From: an uncultured Bacteroidia bacterium
GTDB taxonomy: Bacteria > Bacteroidota > Bacteroidia > Bacteroidales > F082
Direction: 5' to 3'
Length of the DNA: 64,000 bases
NCBI GenBank assembly: GCA_902800965.1
Contig: CADCGK010000012.1
Coordinates: forward strand, 62,001 to 126,000
The stretch's first letter is position 1. Each line of letters begins with the position of its first letter. The notes below the pieces were generated by a model. It was not told the DNA's origin and did no database searches. It saw only the letters and a list, made by a program, of their open reading frames with translations. The translations under genes and the position numbers were made by a program. Of the stretch, positions 42,264-51,363 are shown one piece after another.

Positions 42264-43773
42264 ACCCTACGTGAATATTTTCCTTCACGAGCTTCATGAT
42301 CTTCTCGGTGTCGTTGCCTAATTCCTTGCGGAGGTTGGCATCCTTGAAGTCGCTGAGGAACTTGATCATGTAGTCGATGATGGCATCGGAGAACACACCC
42401 TTGTCGGTGTAGATCTTGCGGTCTTTCTTAAGCTCCTTGGCGGCGGCCACGCAGCTGTCGGGAAGTTGTTCGAGGCTCTCCTGCACCTTCTTGTTCTTGG
42501 CATCGTGGATGTTCACGCCGAGGCCGACGTAGGTCTTCTCGGCCACCTCAAGGGCGTTGGGCATCTCAAAGCCGTGACGGGCAGCGGCGCAGAGGGCAGC
42601 CATCAGCAGGTACATGTCGGCGCAGCCGTCGGAGGCACGCCATTCGAAGGTCTGCTTGTCGCTGAAGTCGCGGTTCGACTTCTTCTCGAGCGGGTTGCAG
42701 TTGGCCACCATGTCCTTACCGTTGTTGATCCAGCCCAGCGGCACACGCACCAAGGCGCTGCGGTTGCTATAGGACCAGCACAGTGAAGTCGGGGCTTCCT
42801 GATGAGGCACCAGACGGAGGAACGACAGCGGGTTGGGGTTGCCGAAGGCAGGCAGCGAGGTACCGGCATCCATGTAACCAGCAATGGCGCGCTTGCCATA
42901 GTCGCTGAGTTCGCCCTTGTTCACCATGACGCTCTTGCCGTCCTTCGTGAACTTGCAGTGGACGTGCATGCCTGAACCAGCCTTGCCCACAGTGATCTTC
43001 GGGGCGAAGGTCAGCACCACGCCGTACTGGTAAGCCAGCTGACGCATGATCCACTTGGCCACCACCAGCTGGTCGGCGGCGTCTTCGATATTGGTAGGAA
43101 GAAATTCGATCTCGTTCTGCTCATAGACCTTGCCTTCATGGGTGAAGTTACCCACCTCAGAGTGACCGTATTTAATCAAGCCACCAGCCTGAGCGATGAG
43201 ACGCATGGCCTCCACACGATACTCGGTGAACTTGTTGAACGGGGCGCTCTCGTGATAGCCTCTCTGGTCGGGCACTTCGTAGATTTCCTCGTCATCAGCG
43301 ATGATATAGTATTCCAGCTCGCCCATGGTTTGCATCTCAAGGCCAGTGGTTTTCTTGAACACCTGGTGGGCTTTGCGGAGGATATACTCTGGGGAGCTCT
43401 CGAAGGGCTCGCCGTCGCGGTTGTAGAACGAGCAGAGGATGTCGAGGGTAGGCACCTCAGAGAAGGGGTTGCGGAAGGCGGTCTTGTACTTCGGGACCAC
43501 ATAGAGGTCGCTCTTACCAGCTTCAATGAAGGGGAAGAGGCTGGAGCCATCGACACGCTCGCCGGCGGAGAGGATGTTCTCCAGGTGCTCGGCGCTATGG
43601 ATGACGAAGTTCAAGGTTTTGAGTTTGCCGTCCCATCCACAATAGTGGAAGTTCACGAATTCGATTTCGTTTTCCTCGCAGTAGCGGATGATGTCGGCGC
43701 GGGTAAATTCGGCTGCCGGTTTCTGAAGATACTGTACCAGCAGGTTGGGGTTCATTGCAATGCGTTGATCCAT
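42262..43773 (-). CDS. glnA: Glutamine synthetase (GSI type)
   Basis: This 503-residue enzyme has an N-terminal beta-grasp domain and the catalytic core: GELEYYI metal site, NEIEFLP, GSGMHVHCKF, NRSALVRVP and FEWRASD. It makes glutamine from glutamate, ammonia and ATP, the main nitrogen-assimilation step. The usual adenylylation loop (NLYDLP) of enterobacterial GSI is not seen, so covalent control of that kind is unlikely. The leader carries a heptamer array between the -7 box and the ATG. Confidence 0.95.
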   Translation of the reverse strand: MDQRIAMNPNLLVQYLQKPAAEFTRADIIRYCEENEIEFVNFHYCGWDGKLKTLNFVIHSAEHLENILSAGERVDGSSLFPFIEAGKSDLYVVPKYKTAFRNPFSEVPTLDILCSFYNRDGEPFESSPEYILRKAHQVFKKTTGLEMQTMGELEYYIIADDEEIYEVPDQRGYHESAPFNKFTEYRVEAMRLIAQAGGLIKYGHSEVGNFTHEGKVYEQNEIEFLPTNIEDAADQLVVAKWIMRQLAYQYGVVLTFAPKITVGKAGSGMHVHCKFTKDGKSVMVNKGELSDYGKRAIAGYMDAGTSLPAFGNPNPLSFLRLVPHQEAPTSLCWSYSNRSALVRVPLGWINNGKDMVANCNPLEKKSNRDFSDKQTFEWRASDGCADMYLLMAALCAAARHGFEMPNALEVAEKTYVGLGVNIHDAKNKKVQESLEQLPDSCVAAAKELKKDRKIYTDKGVFSDAIIDYMIKFLSDFKDANLRKELGNDTEKIMKLVKENIHVG

Positions 43774-43777
43774 ATTA

Positions 43778-43815
43778 ATTTAGAATTTAGAAGTCAGGAG
43801 TAAGAAGCCAGAAGC
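43778..43815. repeat. Heptamer array in the glnA leader
   Basis: Units TTAGAAT, TTAGAAG, TCAGGAG, TAAGAAG and CCAGAAG read outward from glnA with a 7-nt period. Confidence 0.75.
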
Positions 43816-43828
43816 TTCTTTGGGAGGG

Positions 43829-43836
43829 CAAAGATA
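43829..43836 (-). promoter_or_regulatory. -7 box TATCTTTG for glnA
   Basis: Minus-strand TATCTTTG, 55 nt upstream of ATG 43773; the heptamer array lies within the transcribed leader. Confidence 0.6.
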
Positions 43837-43864
43837 GGCATTATTTTGGGATTTGCCAATAAAA

Positions 43865-44980
43865 TTACCTTTTCAGCATGTTGAAATATGCATCCAAAAG
43901 CTTTTGGGCGCCTATATAGGCACTCATGCGTTGGTTGCGGACGTCGTTTTCGATCAAGGGAAGGAGGTCGGTGACCAGCGGGTTCTGGTAGAAATCCGAT
44001 TTCAAGGCGGACTCCATGGTGTCGATCATCATCTGGACGTCTTGTTGGGAGCGTTTTTGTTGGAGGAAGCCGTTCTCACGTATGGCCTGCACGTGGTCAT
44101 ACACCATTTGCCAGACGGCTTCGACATTATAACCTGTCAAAGAAGAGCAGGTGAGCACTTTGGTTTCCTGGCCTGATTCCGGCATGGGGAAGAGATGCAG
44201 TGCGGTACGGCATTCGGCGGCGGCGCGTTCGGCACGCAGCACGTTGTCGCCATCGGCTTTGTTGACAGCGATGCCATCGGCCATCTCCATGATGCCGCGT
44301 TTGATGCCCTGAAGCTCATCTCCGGCACCGCTGATGAGAATCAACAGGAAGAAATCCACCATGGAATGCACCGCCGTCTCGGATTGTCCGACACCGACGG
44401 TCTCGATGAAGATGGTGTCGTAGCCTGCGGCCTCGCAGAGGATTACCGTCTCACGGGTCTTGCGAGCCACGCCGCCCAAGGTGCCTGCGGAAGCGGAAGG
44501 ACGGATGAAGGCGTTGGGATGGACGGAAAGCTCTTCCATGCGGGTTTTGTCGCCCAAGATAGAACCTTTGGAACGTTGGCTGGAAGGGTCGATGGCCAGC
44601 ACGGCCAGCTTGTGATCGTTGCGGCAAAGGTACATGCCCAAAGCCTCGATGAAGGTGCTCTTTCCTGCGCCTGGAACGCCTGTGATGCCCAACCTCAGAG
44701 CCTTCCCCGAATGTGGGAGGCAAGCCGCGATGATCTGCTGGGCCAACTCCTGGTGCTTCGGCAGGGCGCTTTCCACCAAAGTGATGGCTTTACTCAACGC
44801 CACACGGTCGCCTTTCAGGATGCCATCGACATACCAATCGAGCGGCATCAGCTGCTGTTGGTTGCGGCGCAAACGCTCCAACGCCTGAGGGTTCACCTGC
44901 ACCGGTTGATCCACTCCTTCGGCCACTTTTAGGTTGGAATCCCATTCATGTTCCTGATTCTCAAAGTGTTCAATTTCCAT
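43865..44980 (-). CDS. meaB: Methylmalonyl-CoA mutase-associated GTPase MeaB
   Basis: This 371-residue G3E-type GTPase has the Walker A motif GITGVPGAGKSTF (98-110), followed by LAIDPSSQRSKGSILGDKTRM and the G4-like NKADGDN. These are MeaB/ArgK features. It protects or reactivates B12-dependent methylmalonyl-CoA mutase, supporting succinate-propionate interconversion. The mutase genes are not in the window. ATG 44980 is chosen over 45178, because the -7 box (45003-45010) lies 22 nt upstream and the longer frame overlaps the divergent gene. Confidence 0.92.
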   Translation of the reverse strand: MEIEHFENQEHEWDSNLKVAEGVDQPVQVNPQALERLRRNQQQLMPLDWYVDGILKGDRVALSKAITLVESALPKHQELAQQIIAACLPHSGKALRLGITGVPGAGKSTFIEALGMYLCRNDHKLAVLAIDPSSQRSKGSILGDKTRMEELSVHPNAFIRPSASAGTLGGVARKTRETVILCEAAGYDTIFIETVGVGQSETAVHSMVDFFLLILISGAGDELQGIKRGIMEMADGIAVNKADGDNVLRAERAAAECRTALHLFPMPESGQETKVLTCSSLTGYNVEAVWQMVYDHVQAIRENGFLQQKRSQQDVQMMIDTMESALKSDFYQNPLVTDLLPLIENDVRNQRMSAYIGAQKLLDAYFNMLKR

Positions 44981-45002
44981 ACAACGTACTTTTTTCAAAA
45001 GG

Positions 45003-45059
45003 CAAAGATAATGTTTATAAAATATTTTTTTCGTATTTCGATTATTTTTTGTAACTTTG
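45003..45059. promoter_or_regulatory. Divergent promoters (meaB / glycogen-synthase-like gene)
   Basis: Minus TATCTTTG at 45003-45010 serves meaB. Plus TAACTTTG at 45052-45059 lies 23 nt before ATG 45083. Confidence 0.65.
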
Positions 45060-45082
45060 CATTTAATCTCTAACTGCACACT

Positions 45083-45901
45083 ATGACGAACAAACATCGG
45101 GTACTCTTTGTACATCAGGAAATCACCCCCTATTTGCCGGAAAACCCCATGAGTTTGTTGGGGAGAAACCTGCCCCAAGCAACTCAGGAATTAGGAAAAG
45201 AAATCAGGATTTTCATGCCGAGATACGGTAACATCAACGAGCGGCGCAACCAGCTGCACGAAGTGATCAGGCTGTCTGGTATGAACTTGATTATCAACGA
45301 CACTGACCACCCCCTGATCATCAAAGTCGCCTCGATCCAGAAAGCCAGGATGCAGATTTATTTCATCGACAACGATGATTTCTTCACGAAGAAGAAATAC
45401 ACCATATATGACACCGACGGCAAGTTCTGCGAGGAGAATGACGACCGCATCGTCTTTTTCAACCGAGGCGTGATCGAGACCGTCCGCAAGCTTAACTGGT
45501 CACCCGATATCATTCACTGCACTGGCTGGTTGACTGCCCTTATGCCTATTTTCATCAAGAAGGCTTTCAAGGACAACCCCCTGTTCAACGAGTCAAAAAT
45601 CATATATTCCATTTACGATGACGCCTTCAAAGGCCAGCTGAAGTCAGGCTTCGAGAAAAAAGTGAAACTTCCAGGAATCAACGCCAAAGACCTCAAAAAT
45701 TTCAAGGAAGCTTCTTACGTCAATATCACCAAGTCCGCCATCGACCACTCCGACGGCATCATCTTGGGGAGCAAGAAGATCGACCCAATGGTGGCCGAAT
45801 ACCTGAAGAGCTGCGACAAGCCCATTCTTGAATATCAAGGTCCGGACAATTATGCAGAAGCCTACAACGCTTTCTATGATCAGATTTTAAACAGCAAGTG
45901 A
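45083..45901 (+). CDS. Stand-alone glycogen/starch synthase-like N-terminal domain protein
   Basis: This 272-residue protein resembles only the N-terminal (GT5) half of glycogen synthase: HRVLFVHQEITPYLPENP, LPQATQELGKEIRIFMPRYG, PDIIHCTGWLTALMPIF. The ADP-glucose-binding C-terminal half is absent, so full synthase activity is unlikely. In Bacteroidetes such half-proteins are commonly annotated as glycogen/starch synthase and sit beside DUF4270, as here, with a 4-nt GTGA overlap. A regulatory or partner role is possible. Confidence 0.8.
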   Translation: MTNKHRVLFVHQEITPYLPENPMSLLGRNLPQATQELGKEIRIFMPRYGNINERRNQLHEVIRLSGMNLIINDTDHPLIIKVASIQKARMQIYFIDNDDFFTKKKYTIYDTDGKFCEENDDRIVFFNRGVIETVRKLNWSPDIIHCTGWLTALMPIFIKKAFKDNPLFNESKIIYSIYDDAFKGQLKSGFEKKVKLPGINAKDLKNFKEASYVNITKSAIDHSDGIILGSKKIDPMVAEYLKSCDKPILEYQGPDNYAEAYNAFYDQILNSK

Positions 45902-47271
45902 TTAGCAAATTGAAAACACATTATCTTCTTTCAAAAGTTTTTAAAGCGCTATTTATTGGCGCTTTAGCTATCTTTAGTATTTCCTGCAGCAAGACTACGG
46001 AACAAATCGGCAACGGGCTGCTACCATCTGGCGACAATATCGGCGTGTTCTACACCGATTCCGTCGTGATGACCTGCCACTCTGAGACCATCGACTCAAT
46101 GACGACCAAAGGTATGACCACAGTGCTGCTCGGTTCCATGATGGATCCAGTGATGGGACTTACCAACGCGAATATCTACACACAGCTGCATCTCTCTTCC
46201 ACCCACCAATATTTCGGTTCCAATCCCGTCATCGACTCTGTCGTGCTGCAACTATGTGTCAACGGCTATTACGGCGACACCACCACGCTGCAGACCGTCC
46301 ACGTCTATGAACTCGCCGACTCGCTGTCCTCCACCGCCCAGTACCATCAGTTCAGCGAAGTGCCCGACAAGGGCATCGACCTTGCCAATGGATTCCAGTT
46401 CCATCCGCATCCCAGAACCACCATCTCTGTTGCTGGCCACGACACCATCAACCAACCCACTATCAGGATTCCCTTGATGACCAGCTTAGGCGAAGATCTC
46501 GCTGCCGCTGACAGCATGGTGTACAACACCCCTGATAGCTTCAAACGTTTCTTTTTTGGCCTCAAGATATGCTGCGAAAGCGTCATCGAAAACGGCGCCA
46601 TCTGCTATATCAACCCCACCAGCAACACAGTGACCCAGTTGAAGATCTACTACCGCGAGACTCCTGATGCTGAGACGCAGATGCGCTACGACTTCTATAT
46701 CACCTCTGAAGACACTTATTTTAACCAATACCAGCACGACTACAGTTTGGGCTCTACCGACTTTATCCAACAGGTAATCCAAGAAGAACAGACCTTGGGC
46801 CAACAGCAGCTATACTTGCAGTCTATGGGCGGCATCAGGTCCGTCATCACTTTTCCTGATTTCGCAGAATGGGCTAACGGACTTGTTGAAGACGGCACAC
46901 ACCTGATTATCAACGAAGCCAAACTCATTCTTCCAGCTTCAGAGGCCTTAATCGACTCAAGCACCCTTACTCCGCCAACCAATTTGGCGCTACTCAACAT
47001 CAAAACCGACGGCGGCACCACCGTCCTTCCTGACTACCTCGAAGGCTCCAATTACTACGGTGGCAGCTATTCACGCACCAAGAAAAACGTGACCTTCCGC
47101 ATCTCGGAATACCTGCAGAAAGTCATCCAAAACCCCGACTACAGTCAAGGGCTGTACCTCAGCATCACAGGCGCTTCCTTCAACGCCCAGCGCTGGATCA
47201 TCGCCGGTCCCGATGCCGACCAGGAAAACAAGATGAAATGTGAAATCAAATACTCCATCCTAAGAGAATAA
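45898..47271 (+). CDS. DUF4270 lipoprotein
   Basis: This 457-residue protein has a signal peptide with lipobox SISC (Cys30), then the DUF4270 pattern (IGNGLLPSGDNIGVFYTDS near the start; later NPVIDSVVLQLCVNG and YYGGSYSRTKKNVTFRISEYLQ). The start is GTG 45898, whose GTGA overlaps the stop of the preceding gene. DUF4270 proteins are Bacteroidetes outer-surface lipoproteins of unknown function. Confidence 0.85.
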   Translation: MISKLKTHYLLSKVFKALFIGALAIFSISCSKTTEQIGNGLLPSGDNIGVFYTDSVVMTCHSETIDSMTTKGMTTVLLGSMMDPVMGLTNANIYTQLHLSSTHQYFGSNPVIDSVVLQLCVNGYYGDTTTLQTVHVYELADSLSSTAQYHQFSEVPDKGIDLANGFQFHPHPRTTISVAGHDTINQPTIRIPLMTSLGEDLAAADSMVYNTPDSFKRFFFGLKICCESVIENGAICYINPTSNTVTQLKIYYRETPDAETQMRYDFYITSEDTYFNQYQHDYSLGSTDFIQQVIQEEQTLGQQQLYLQSMGGIRSVITFPDFAEWANGLVEDGTHLIINEAKLILPASEALIDSSTLTPPTNLALLNIKTDGGTTVLPDYLEGSNYYGGSYSRTKKNVTFRISEYLQKVIQNPDYSQGLYLSITGASFNAQRWIIAGPDADQENKMKCEIKYSILRE

Positions 47272-47282
47272 CTGTAAAAAAT

Positions 47283-47933
47283 ATGAAAAAGCTTATCCTT
47301 ATGACACTCATTTTCGCCGGACTGTGCTGCCAGGCGCAACAGAAAGAAACCATCGTGGTCATCGAGACCTCTCAAGGCACCATCAAAGCCAAGTTGTACA
47401 ACGACACGCCGCTGCACCGCGACAATTTCATCAAGTTGGTGAACGAAGGCTGGTATAACGGCTCGCCCTTCCACCGCATCATCAAGAACTTCATGATCCA
47501 AGGCGGTCAGAACGCCGACGGTCGGATGGATCCCGGCTACACCGTCCCTGCCGAGTTCCGCGACAACCACTTCCACAAGAAAGGCGCCCTCTGCGCTGCC
47601 CGTCAAGGCGACCAGGTGAACCCCACGAAGGCCTCCAGCGGCTCACAGTTCTACATCGTCCAAGGCCAAGTCTTCGACGACAAGAAACTTGAGATCTACG
47701 AAGAACGTCTGGGCAAGATCTTCAGCGCCACACAGCGCCAAGCCTACAAGACCGTGGGCGGCACCCCACACCTCGACGGCGACTACACCGTCTTCGGCGA
47801 AGTCATCCAAGGCCTCGACGTGGTCGATAAGATCGCTGGCGTGAAGACCGGCTATATGGATGTACCCGTGGAACCCGTGACAATCAACAAGATTACTATT
47901 GAAAAAAGTGACGATAAAAGCTGCTGTCACTAA
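47283..47933 (+). CDS. Exported peptidyl-prolyl cis-trans isomerase (cyclophilin)
   Basis: This 216-residue protein has an N-terminal signal sequence (MKKLILMTLIFAGLCCQAQ) and a cyclophilin domain. The active-site strand GSPFHRIIKNFMIQGG and GSQFYIVQG are intact. It catalyses proline isomerisation in the periplasm. Whether Cys16/Cys17 is lipidated is unclear, since the lipobox is imperfect. An Asn/Lys/His-type insertion precedes the final strands, normal for Bacteroidetes forms. pheS follows 11 nt later. Confidence 0.92.
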   Translation: MKKLILMTLIFAGLCCQAQQKETIVVIETSQGTIKAKLYNDTPLHRDNFIKLVNEGWYNGSPFHRIIKNFMIQGGQNADGRMDPGYTVPAEFRDNHFHKKGALCAARQGDQVNPTKASSGSQFYIVQGQVFDDKKLEIYEERLGKIFSATQRQAYKTVGGTPHLDGDYTVFGEVIQGLDVVDKIAGVKTGYMDVPVEPVTINKITIEKSDDKSCCH

Positions 47934-47944
47934 CCCTCAACCCC

Positions 47945-48976
47945 ATGAAAGAGAAAATAGAACAAATACTCAACGAAGTTAAGAACTTCCAGGCCGAGAA
48001 CAAAGAGGCGCTGGAAAACTTCCGTATCACCTATTTGAGCAAGAAAGGCGTCATCCCCGCCTTGTTCGCCGACTTCAAGACCGTGGCCCCAGAGCTCCGC
48101 AAGGAGATGGGCATGAAGCTCAACGAGCTGAAAAACACCGTGACCGAGAAAGTCGAAGAACAGCTGCAACGCTTTGAGACCCAGAACAGCTCCGACGCCG
48201 GCTTCGACATGACCATGCCCGCCAACGACATGAAAGGCTCCAGGCACCCTCTGTCAATCGTACGTCGCGACATCAACGAGATCTTTTCCCATCTAGGCTT
48301 CACCATCGTCGAAGGACCAGAAGTCGAAGACGACTACCACGTGTTCACCGCGCTGAACTTCGCCCTCGACCACCCGGCACGCGACATGCAAGACACCTTC
48401 TTCATCCAGAAAGACCCCAACGAGAACAAGCCTACCGACATCCTGCTTCGCACCCACACCTCCAGCGTCCAGGTGCGCGCCATGGAGAAACAACAGCCAC
48501 CCATCCGCGTCATCGCCCCAGGCCGCGTGTTCCGTAACGAAGCCATCTCGGCCCGCGCCCACTGCATCTTCCACCAAATCGAAGGCCTCTACATCGACGA
48601 GAACGTCTCATTCGCCGACCTGAAACAGACCCTCTACCACTTCGTGCAGGAGTTCTTCGGCGAAGGCACCAAAGTGCGCTTCCGTCCCTCCTATTTCCCC
48701 TTCACGGAGACCTCGGCGGAGATGGATATCTCTTGCAACATCTGCGGCGGCAAAGGCTGCAACATCTGTAAACATACCGGTTGGGTGGAGATCCTCGGCT
48801 GCGGCATGTGCGACCCGAACATCCTCATCGCCAGCGGCATCGACCCAGAAAAATATACAGGATTCGCCTTCGGCATGGGCGTCGAACGTATCGCCATGCT
48901 GAAATACGGCATCAACGACCTGCGATTGTTCTTTGAAAACGACCTCAAGTTCCTGGAACAGTTTGAGTTGAGTTAG
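47945..48976 (+). CDS. pheS: Phenylalanyl-tRNA synthetase alpha subunit
   Basis: This 343-residue class II synthetase subunit has an N-terminal coiled coil (1-90) and the catalytic core: GSRHPLSIV, TSSVQVRAM, PGRVFRNEAISARAHCIFHQ, RPSYFPFTETSAEMDI and GFAFGMGVERIAML. It carries four zinc-like cysteines (CNICGGKGCNICKHTGW), a variation seen in part of Bacteroidetes. The beta subunit gene is not adjacent. The stop codon TAG lies within the first unit of a TTAGGAG heptamer array. Confidence 0.96.
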   Translation: MKEKIEQILNEVKNFQAENKEALENFRITYLSKKGVIPALFADFKTVAPELRKEMGMKLNELKNTVTEKVEEQLQRFETQNSSDAGFDMTMPANDMKGSRHPLSIVRRDINEIFSHLGFTIVEGPEVEDDYHVFTALNFALDHPARDMQDTFFIQKDPNENKPTDILLRTHTSSVQVRAMEKQQPPIRVIAPGRVFRNEAISARAHCIFHQIEGLYIDENVSFADLKQTLYHFVQEFFGEGTKVRFRPSYFPFTETSAEMDISCNICGGKGCNICKHTGWVEILGCGMCDPNILIASGIDPEKYTGFAFGMGVERIAMLKYGINDLRLFFENDLKFLEQFELS

Positions 48977-49046
48977 GAGTGAGGAGTTAGGAGTGAGGAG
49001 GAAAACTAGACGTCTTTGCGAGGGAGGAACGACCGAAGCAATCCAC
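48973..49046. repeat. Heptamer array and half palindrome after pheS
   Basis: TTAGGAG, TGAGGAG, TTAGGAG and TGAGGAG (48973-49000) are followed by a single arm of the GTCATTGCGAGG family (about 49011-49046). The arm ends in GCAATCCA next to the tatA stop. Confidence 0.85.
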
Positions 49047-49047
49047 T

Positions 49048-49227
49048 TTACTCTTCTTTCTTTTCTTCTTTCACTTCCTCGTCCTTGCCATTCATGCCGT
49101 CCTTGAAGTTCTTGACACCTTTGCCGAGACCGCGCATGAGCTCTGGGATTTTCCTGCCACCGAATATCAGCAATACGATCAATGCGATGAGAAGGATTTC
49201 TTGGTAGCCGATGAATAAGATTGTCAT
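49048..49227 (-). CDS. tatA: Sec-independent protein translocase TatA/E
   Basis: ATG 49227 to TAA 49050-49048 encodes 59 residues. There is one N-terminal transmembrane helix (ILLIALIVLLIFG), the conserved hinge FGGRKIPEL, an amphipathic helix (MRGLGKGVKNFKDGM) and a highly charged Glu/Lys tail. This is the TatA/E architecture, a pore-forming subunit of the twin-arginine translocase for folded proteins. tatC is not adjacent. The start is fixed by a TATTTTTG box 23 nt upstream. Confidence 0.9.
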   Translation of the reverse strand: MTILFIGYQEILLIALIVLLIFGGRKIPELMRGLGKGVKNFKDGMNGKDEEVKEEKKEE

Positions 49228-49239
49228 GTCTAAAAGTGC

Positions 49240-49258
49240 TAATTTTGATGCAAAAATA
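49240..49258. promoter_or_regulatory. Overlapping promoters (tatA / GH97)
   Basis: Plus TAATTTTG (49240-49247) serves the GH97 gene, 19 nt from its ATG. Minus TATTTTTG (49251-49258) serves tatA. The boxes face each other, so the first transcribed bases of the two genes should overlap. Confidence 0.6.
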
Positions 49259-49266
49259 ATAAATAT

Positions 49267-51258
49267 ATGAAAAACAAAGTCTTATTTCTTGCTTTTCTCT
49301 TGCTGATTAGCATAAATCTTGTCGCCCAGAAACAATATACCTTGCAGTCGCCCAACGAAAAGATCACCGTGACCATCAACACGGGCGACCAACTCAGCTA
49401 TTCCGTGATGCACGAAAACACCGTGGTGCTCGCCGACTCACCCATCGGCATGGAGCTCGACAACGGCACCGTGCTGGGCGCTCCCGCCAAGGCATTATCG
49501 GACAAGAGAACCTCAGTGGACGAGATCATTGAGGCCAATTTCTACAAGAGAAACGAGATCGAAGACCTTTATAACGAGCTGGCACTCACCTTCAAAGGAC
49601 TATACAAGGTGATCTTCCGTGCCTACGACGAAGGCGTCGCCTATCGTTTCCAGACCGGAATCGCCAAGCCTTTCAATGTGGTTTCGGAGATCGCCGACTT
49701 CAACTTCGACGCCGACTACCAAGCCTTGATCCCTTACGTGCTCCGACGCGCGGGACAAGAAGGCGACATCATCAACCAACAGTTCTACAACTCCTTCGAG
49801 AACACCTATACCCATGTCAACCTGAGCCAGATGGATCCCGAGAAACTGGCCTTCCTGCCTCTGTTGGTCGAGCTGAAGGACGGCAAGAAAGTCGTCATCA
49901 CTGAAGCCGACCTCGAAGACTTCCCGGGACTTTATCTCCGCAACGAGAAAGGCAAGACAGGCTTTACCGCCGTCCATGCAGGCTACCCAAAGACCGAGGA
50001 ACAAGGCGGACACAACAACTTGCAGTATCTGGTAAAGGAACGGGAGAACTACGTCGCACAGGTGGACCGGAAGCGGTTCTACCCTTGGCGATGCCTGTTG
50101 ATCTCGGAAAACGACAAGGATCTGGCCGACAGCGACTTGGTGTATAAACTCGCCTCTCCCTGCCGTGTCGATGACATCAGTTGGATCAAGCCCGGCAAGG
50201 TAGCTTGGGACTGGTGGAATGCCTGGAATGTCAATGGCGTTGACTTCAAGGCCGGCATCAACAACGACACCTATAAGTATTACATCGACTTCGCCAGCAA
50301 ATACGGCATCGAATACGTCATCTTGGATGAAGGCTGGGCCGTCAACAAGAAGGCCGACCTCTTCCAGGTGGTTCCGGAAATCAACCTAAAGGCGCTGGTG
50401 CAATACGCCAAGGAACGTAACGTGGGACTGGTGCTGTGGGCTGGCTATGCCTCCATCGACAAGGACATGGAACTTGTATGCCAATACTACTCCGACTTGG
50501 GTATTAAAGGTTTCAAGGTCGATTTCATGGACCGCGACGACCAAAAGGTGGTCGATTTCTATTACCGCATGGCAGCCATGGCAGCCAAATACCACCTGTT
50601 TATCGACTTCCACGGAGCATACAAGCCCACTGGACTGAGCCGTACCTACCCCAACGTGCTCAATTTCGAAGGCGTGTACGGCTTGGAACAGGCCAAGTGG
50701 GACAACAACAGCGACCTGGTCTTGAACGAAGTCACCATCCCCTTCATCCGCATGGTGGCCGGTCCGTTGGACTACACCCAAGGCGCCATGAAGAACGCCT
50801 GCAAGAACTGCTTCGCCGCCGTCTATACCGAGCCCATGAGCCAAGGCACCCGCTGCCGCCAGCTGGCCGAATACGTCATCTTCGAGTCGCCTTTCAACAT
50901 GCTCTGCGACAGTCCGAGCAACTACCTCCAGGAGGACGAATGCACCAAGTTCATCGCCAGCGTGCCCACCACCTGGGATGAGACCGTCGTACTCGACGGC
51001 AAGGTGGGCGAATACCTGGTCGTCGCCCGTAAGAAAGGCTACAAGTGGTACATCGGCGCCATCACCAACTGGGAGGAACGCGACATGGAGGTTGACATCA
51101 CCGCATTGAAAAGCGGCGCCAAGTCGGGCAAGATCTTCCGCGACGGCCCCAACGCCAACCGCGTGGGCAAGGACTATGTAACCGAACAGCTCCAAATCTG
51201 GGGCAACACCATTAAGTTCCATCTGGCCAAGGGCGGAGGAGCGGTGGTAGTTCTTTAG
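49267..51258 (+). CDS. Glycoside hydrolase family 97 (SusB-like alpha-glycosidase)
   Basis: This 663-residue exported enzyme has a signal peptide ending near LVAQ. The N-terminal GH97 beta-sandwich (PNEKITVTINTGDQLSY) and (beta/alpha)8 barrel (WDWWNAWNVNGVDFKAGINN, YVILDEGWAV) are present. Asp419 in GIKGFKVDFMDRDDQ aligns with the catalytic nucleophile of retaining GH97 enzymes rather than the inverting SusB arrangement, so alpha-galactosidase-like activity is possible. The location is periplasmic. There is no sus operon around it. The stop is followed at once by a heptamer array. Confidence 0.88.
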   Translation: MKNKVLFLAFLLLISINLVAQKQYTLQSPNEKITVTINTGDQLSYSVMHENTVVLADSPIGMELDNGTVLGAPAKALSDKRTSVDEIIEANFYKRNEIEDLYNELALTFKGLYKVIFRAYDEGVAYRFQTGIAKPFNVVSEIADFNFDADYQALIPYVLRRAGQEGDIINQQFYNSFENTYTHVNLSQMDPEKLAFLPLLVELKDGKKVVITEADLEDFPGLYLRNEKGKTGFTAVHAGYPKTEEQGGHNNLQYLVKERENYVAQVDRKRFYPWRCLLISENDKDLADSDLVYKLASPCRVDDISWIKPGKVAWDWWNAWNVNGVDFKAGINNDTYKYYIDFASKYGIEYVILDEGWAVNKKADLFQVVPEINLKALVQYAKERNVGLVLWAGYASIDKDMELVCQYYSDLGIKGFKVDFMDRDDQKVVDFYYRMAAMAAKYHLFIDFHGAYKPTGLSRTYPNVLNFEGVYGLEQAKWDNNSDLVLNEVTIPFIRMVAGPLDYTQGAMKNACKNCFAAVYTEPMSQGTRCRQLAEYVIFESPFNMLCDSPSNYLQEDECTKFIASVPTTWDETVVLDGKVGEYLVVARKKGYKWYIGAITNWEERDMEVDITALKSGAKSGKIFRDGPNANRVGKDYVTEQLQIWGNTIKFHLAKGGGAVVVL

Positions 51259-51292
51259 TGAGGAGTGAGGAGTTAGGAGTGAGGAGTAGGAG
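51259..51292. repeat. Heptamer array after the GH97 gene
   Basis: TGAGGAG, TGAGGAG, TTAGGAG, TGAGGAG and TAGGAG follow the TAG stop (51256-51258) without a gap. Confidence 0.9.
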
Positions 51293-51357
51293 TACCCCGT
51301 AGGGGTTAAAGCTCGGTAGAATAGAGTTACCCCGTAGGGGTTAAAGCTCGGTAGAAT
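51293..51357. repeat. Two copies of a 30-nt repeat with ACCCC-GTA-GGGGT core
   Basis: Identical 30-nt copies at 51293-51322 and 51328-51357, separated by 5 nt. Each starts TACCCCGTAGGGGTTAAAGC and contains a short palindrome. Confidence 0.9.
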
Positions 51358-51363
51358 CGGGTA

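Noticed and set aside
51293..51357. Possible riboswitch or tandem RNA element upstream of the pseudouridine synthase gene
   Set aside because: Two exact 30-nt copies with only a 5-bp palindrome look like a direct repeat; no conserved riboswitch core was recognised.
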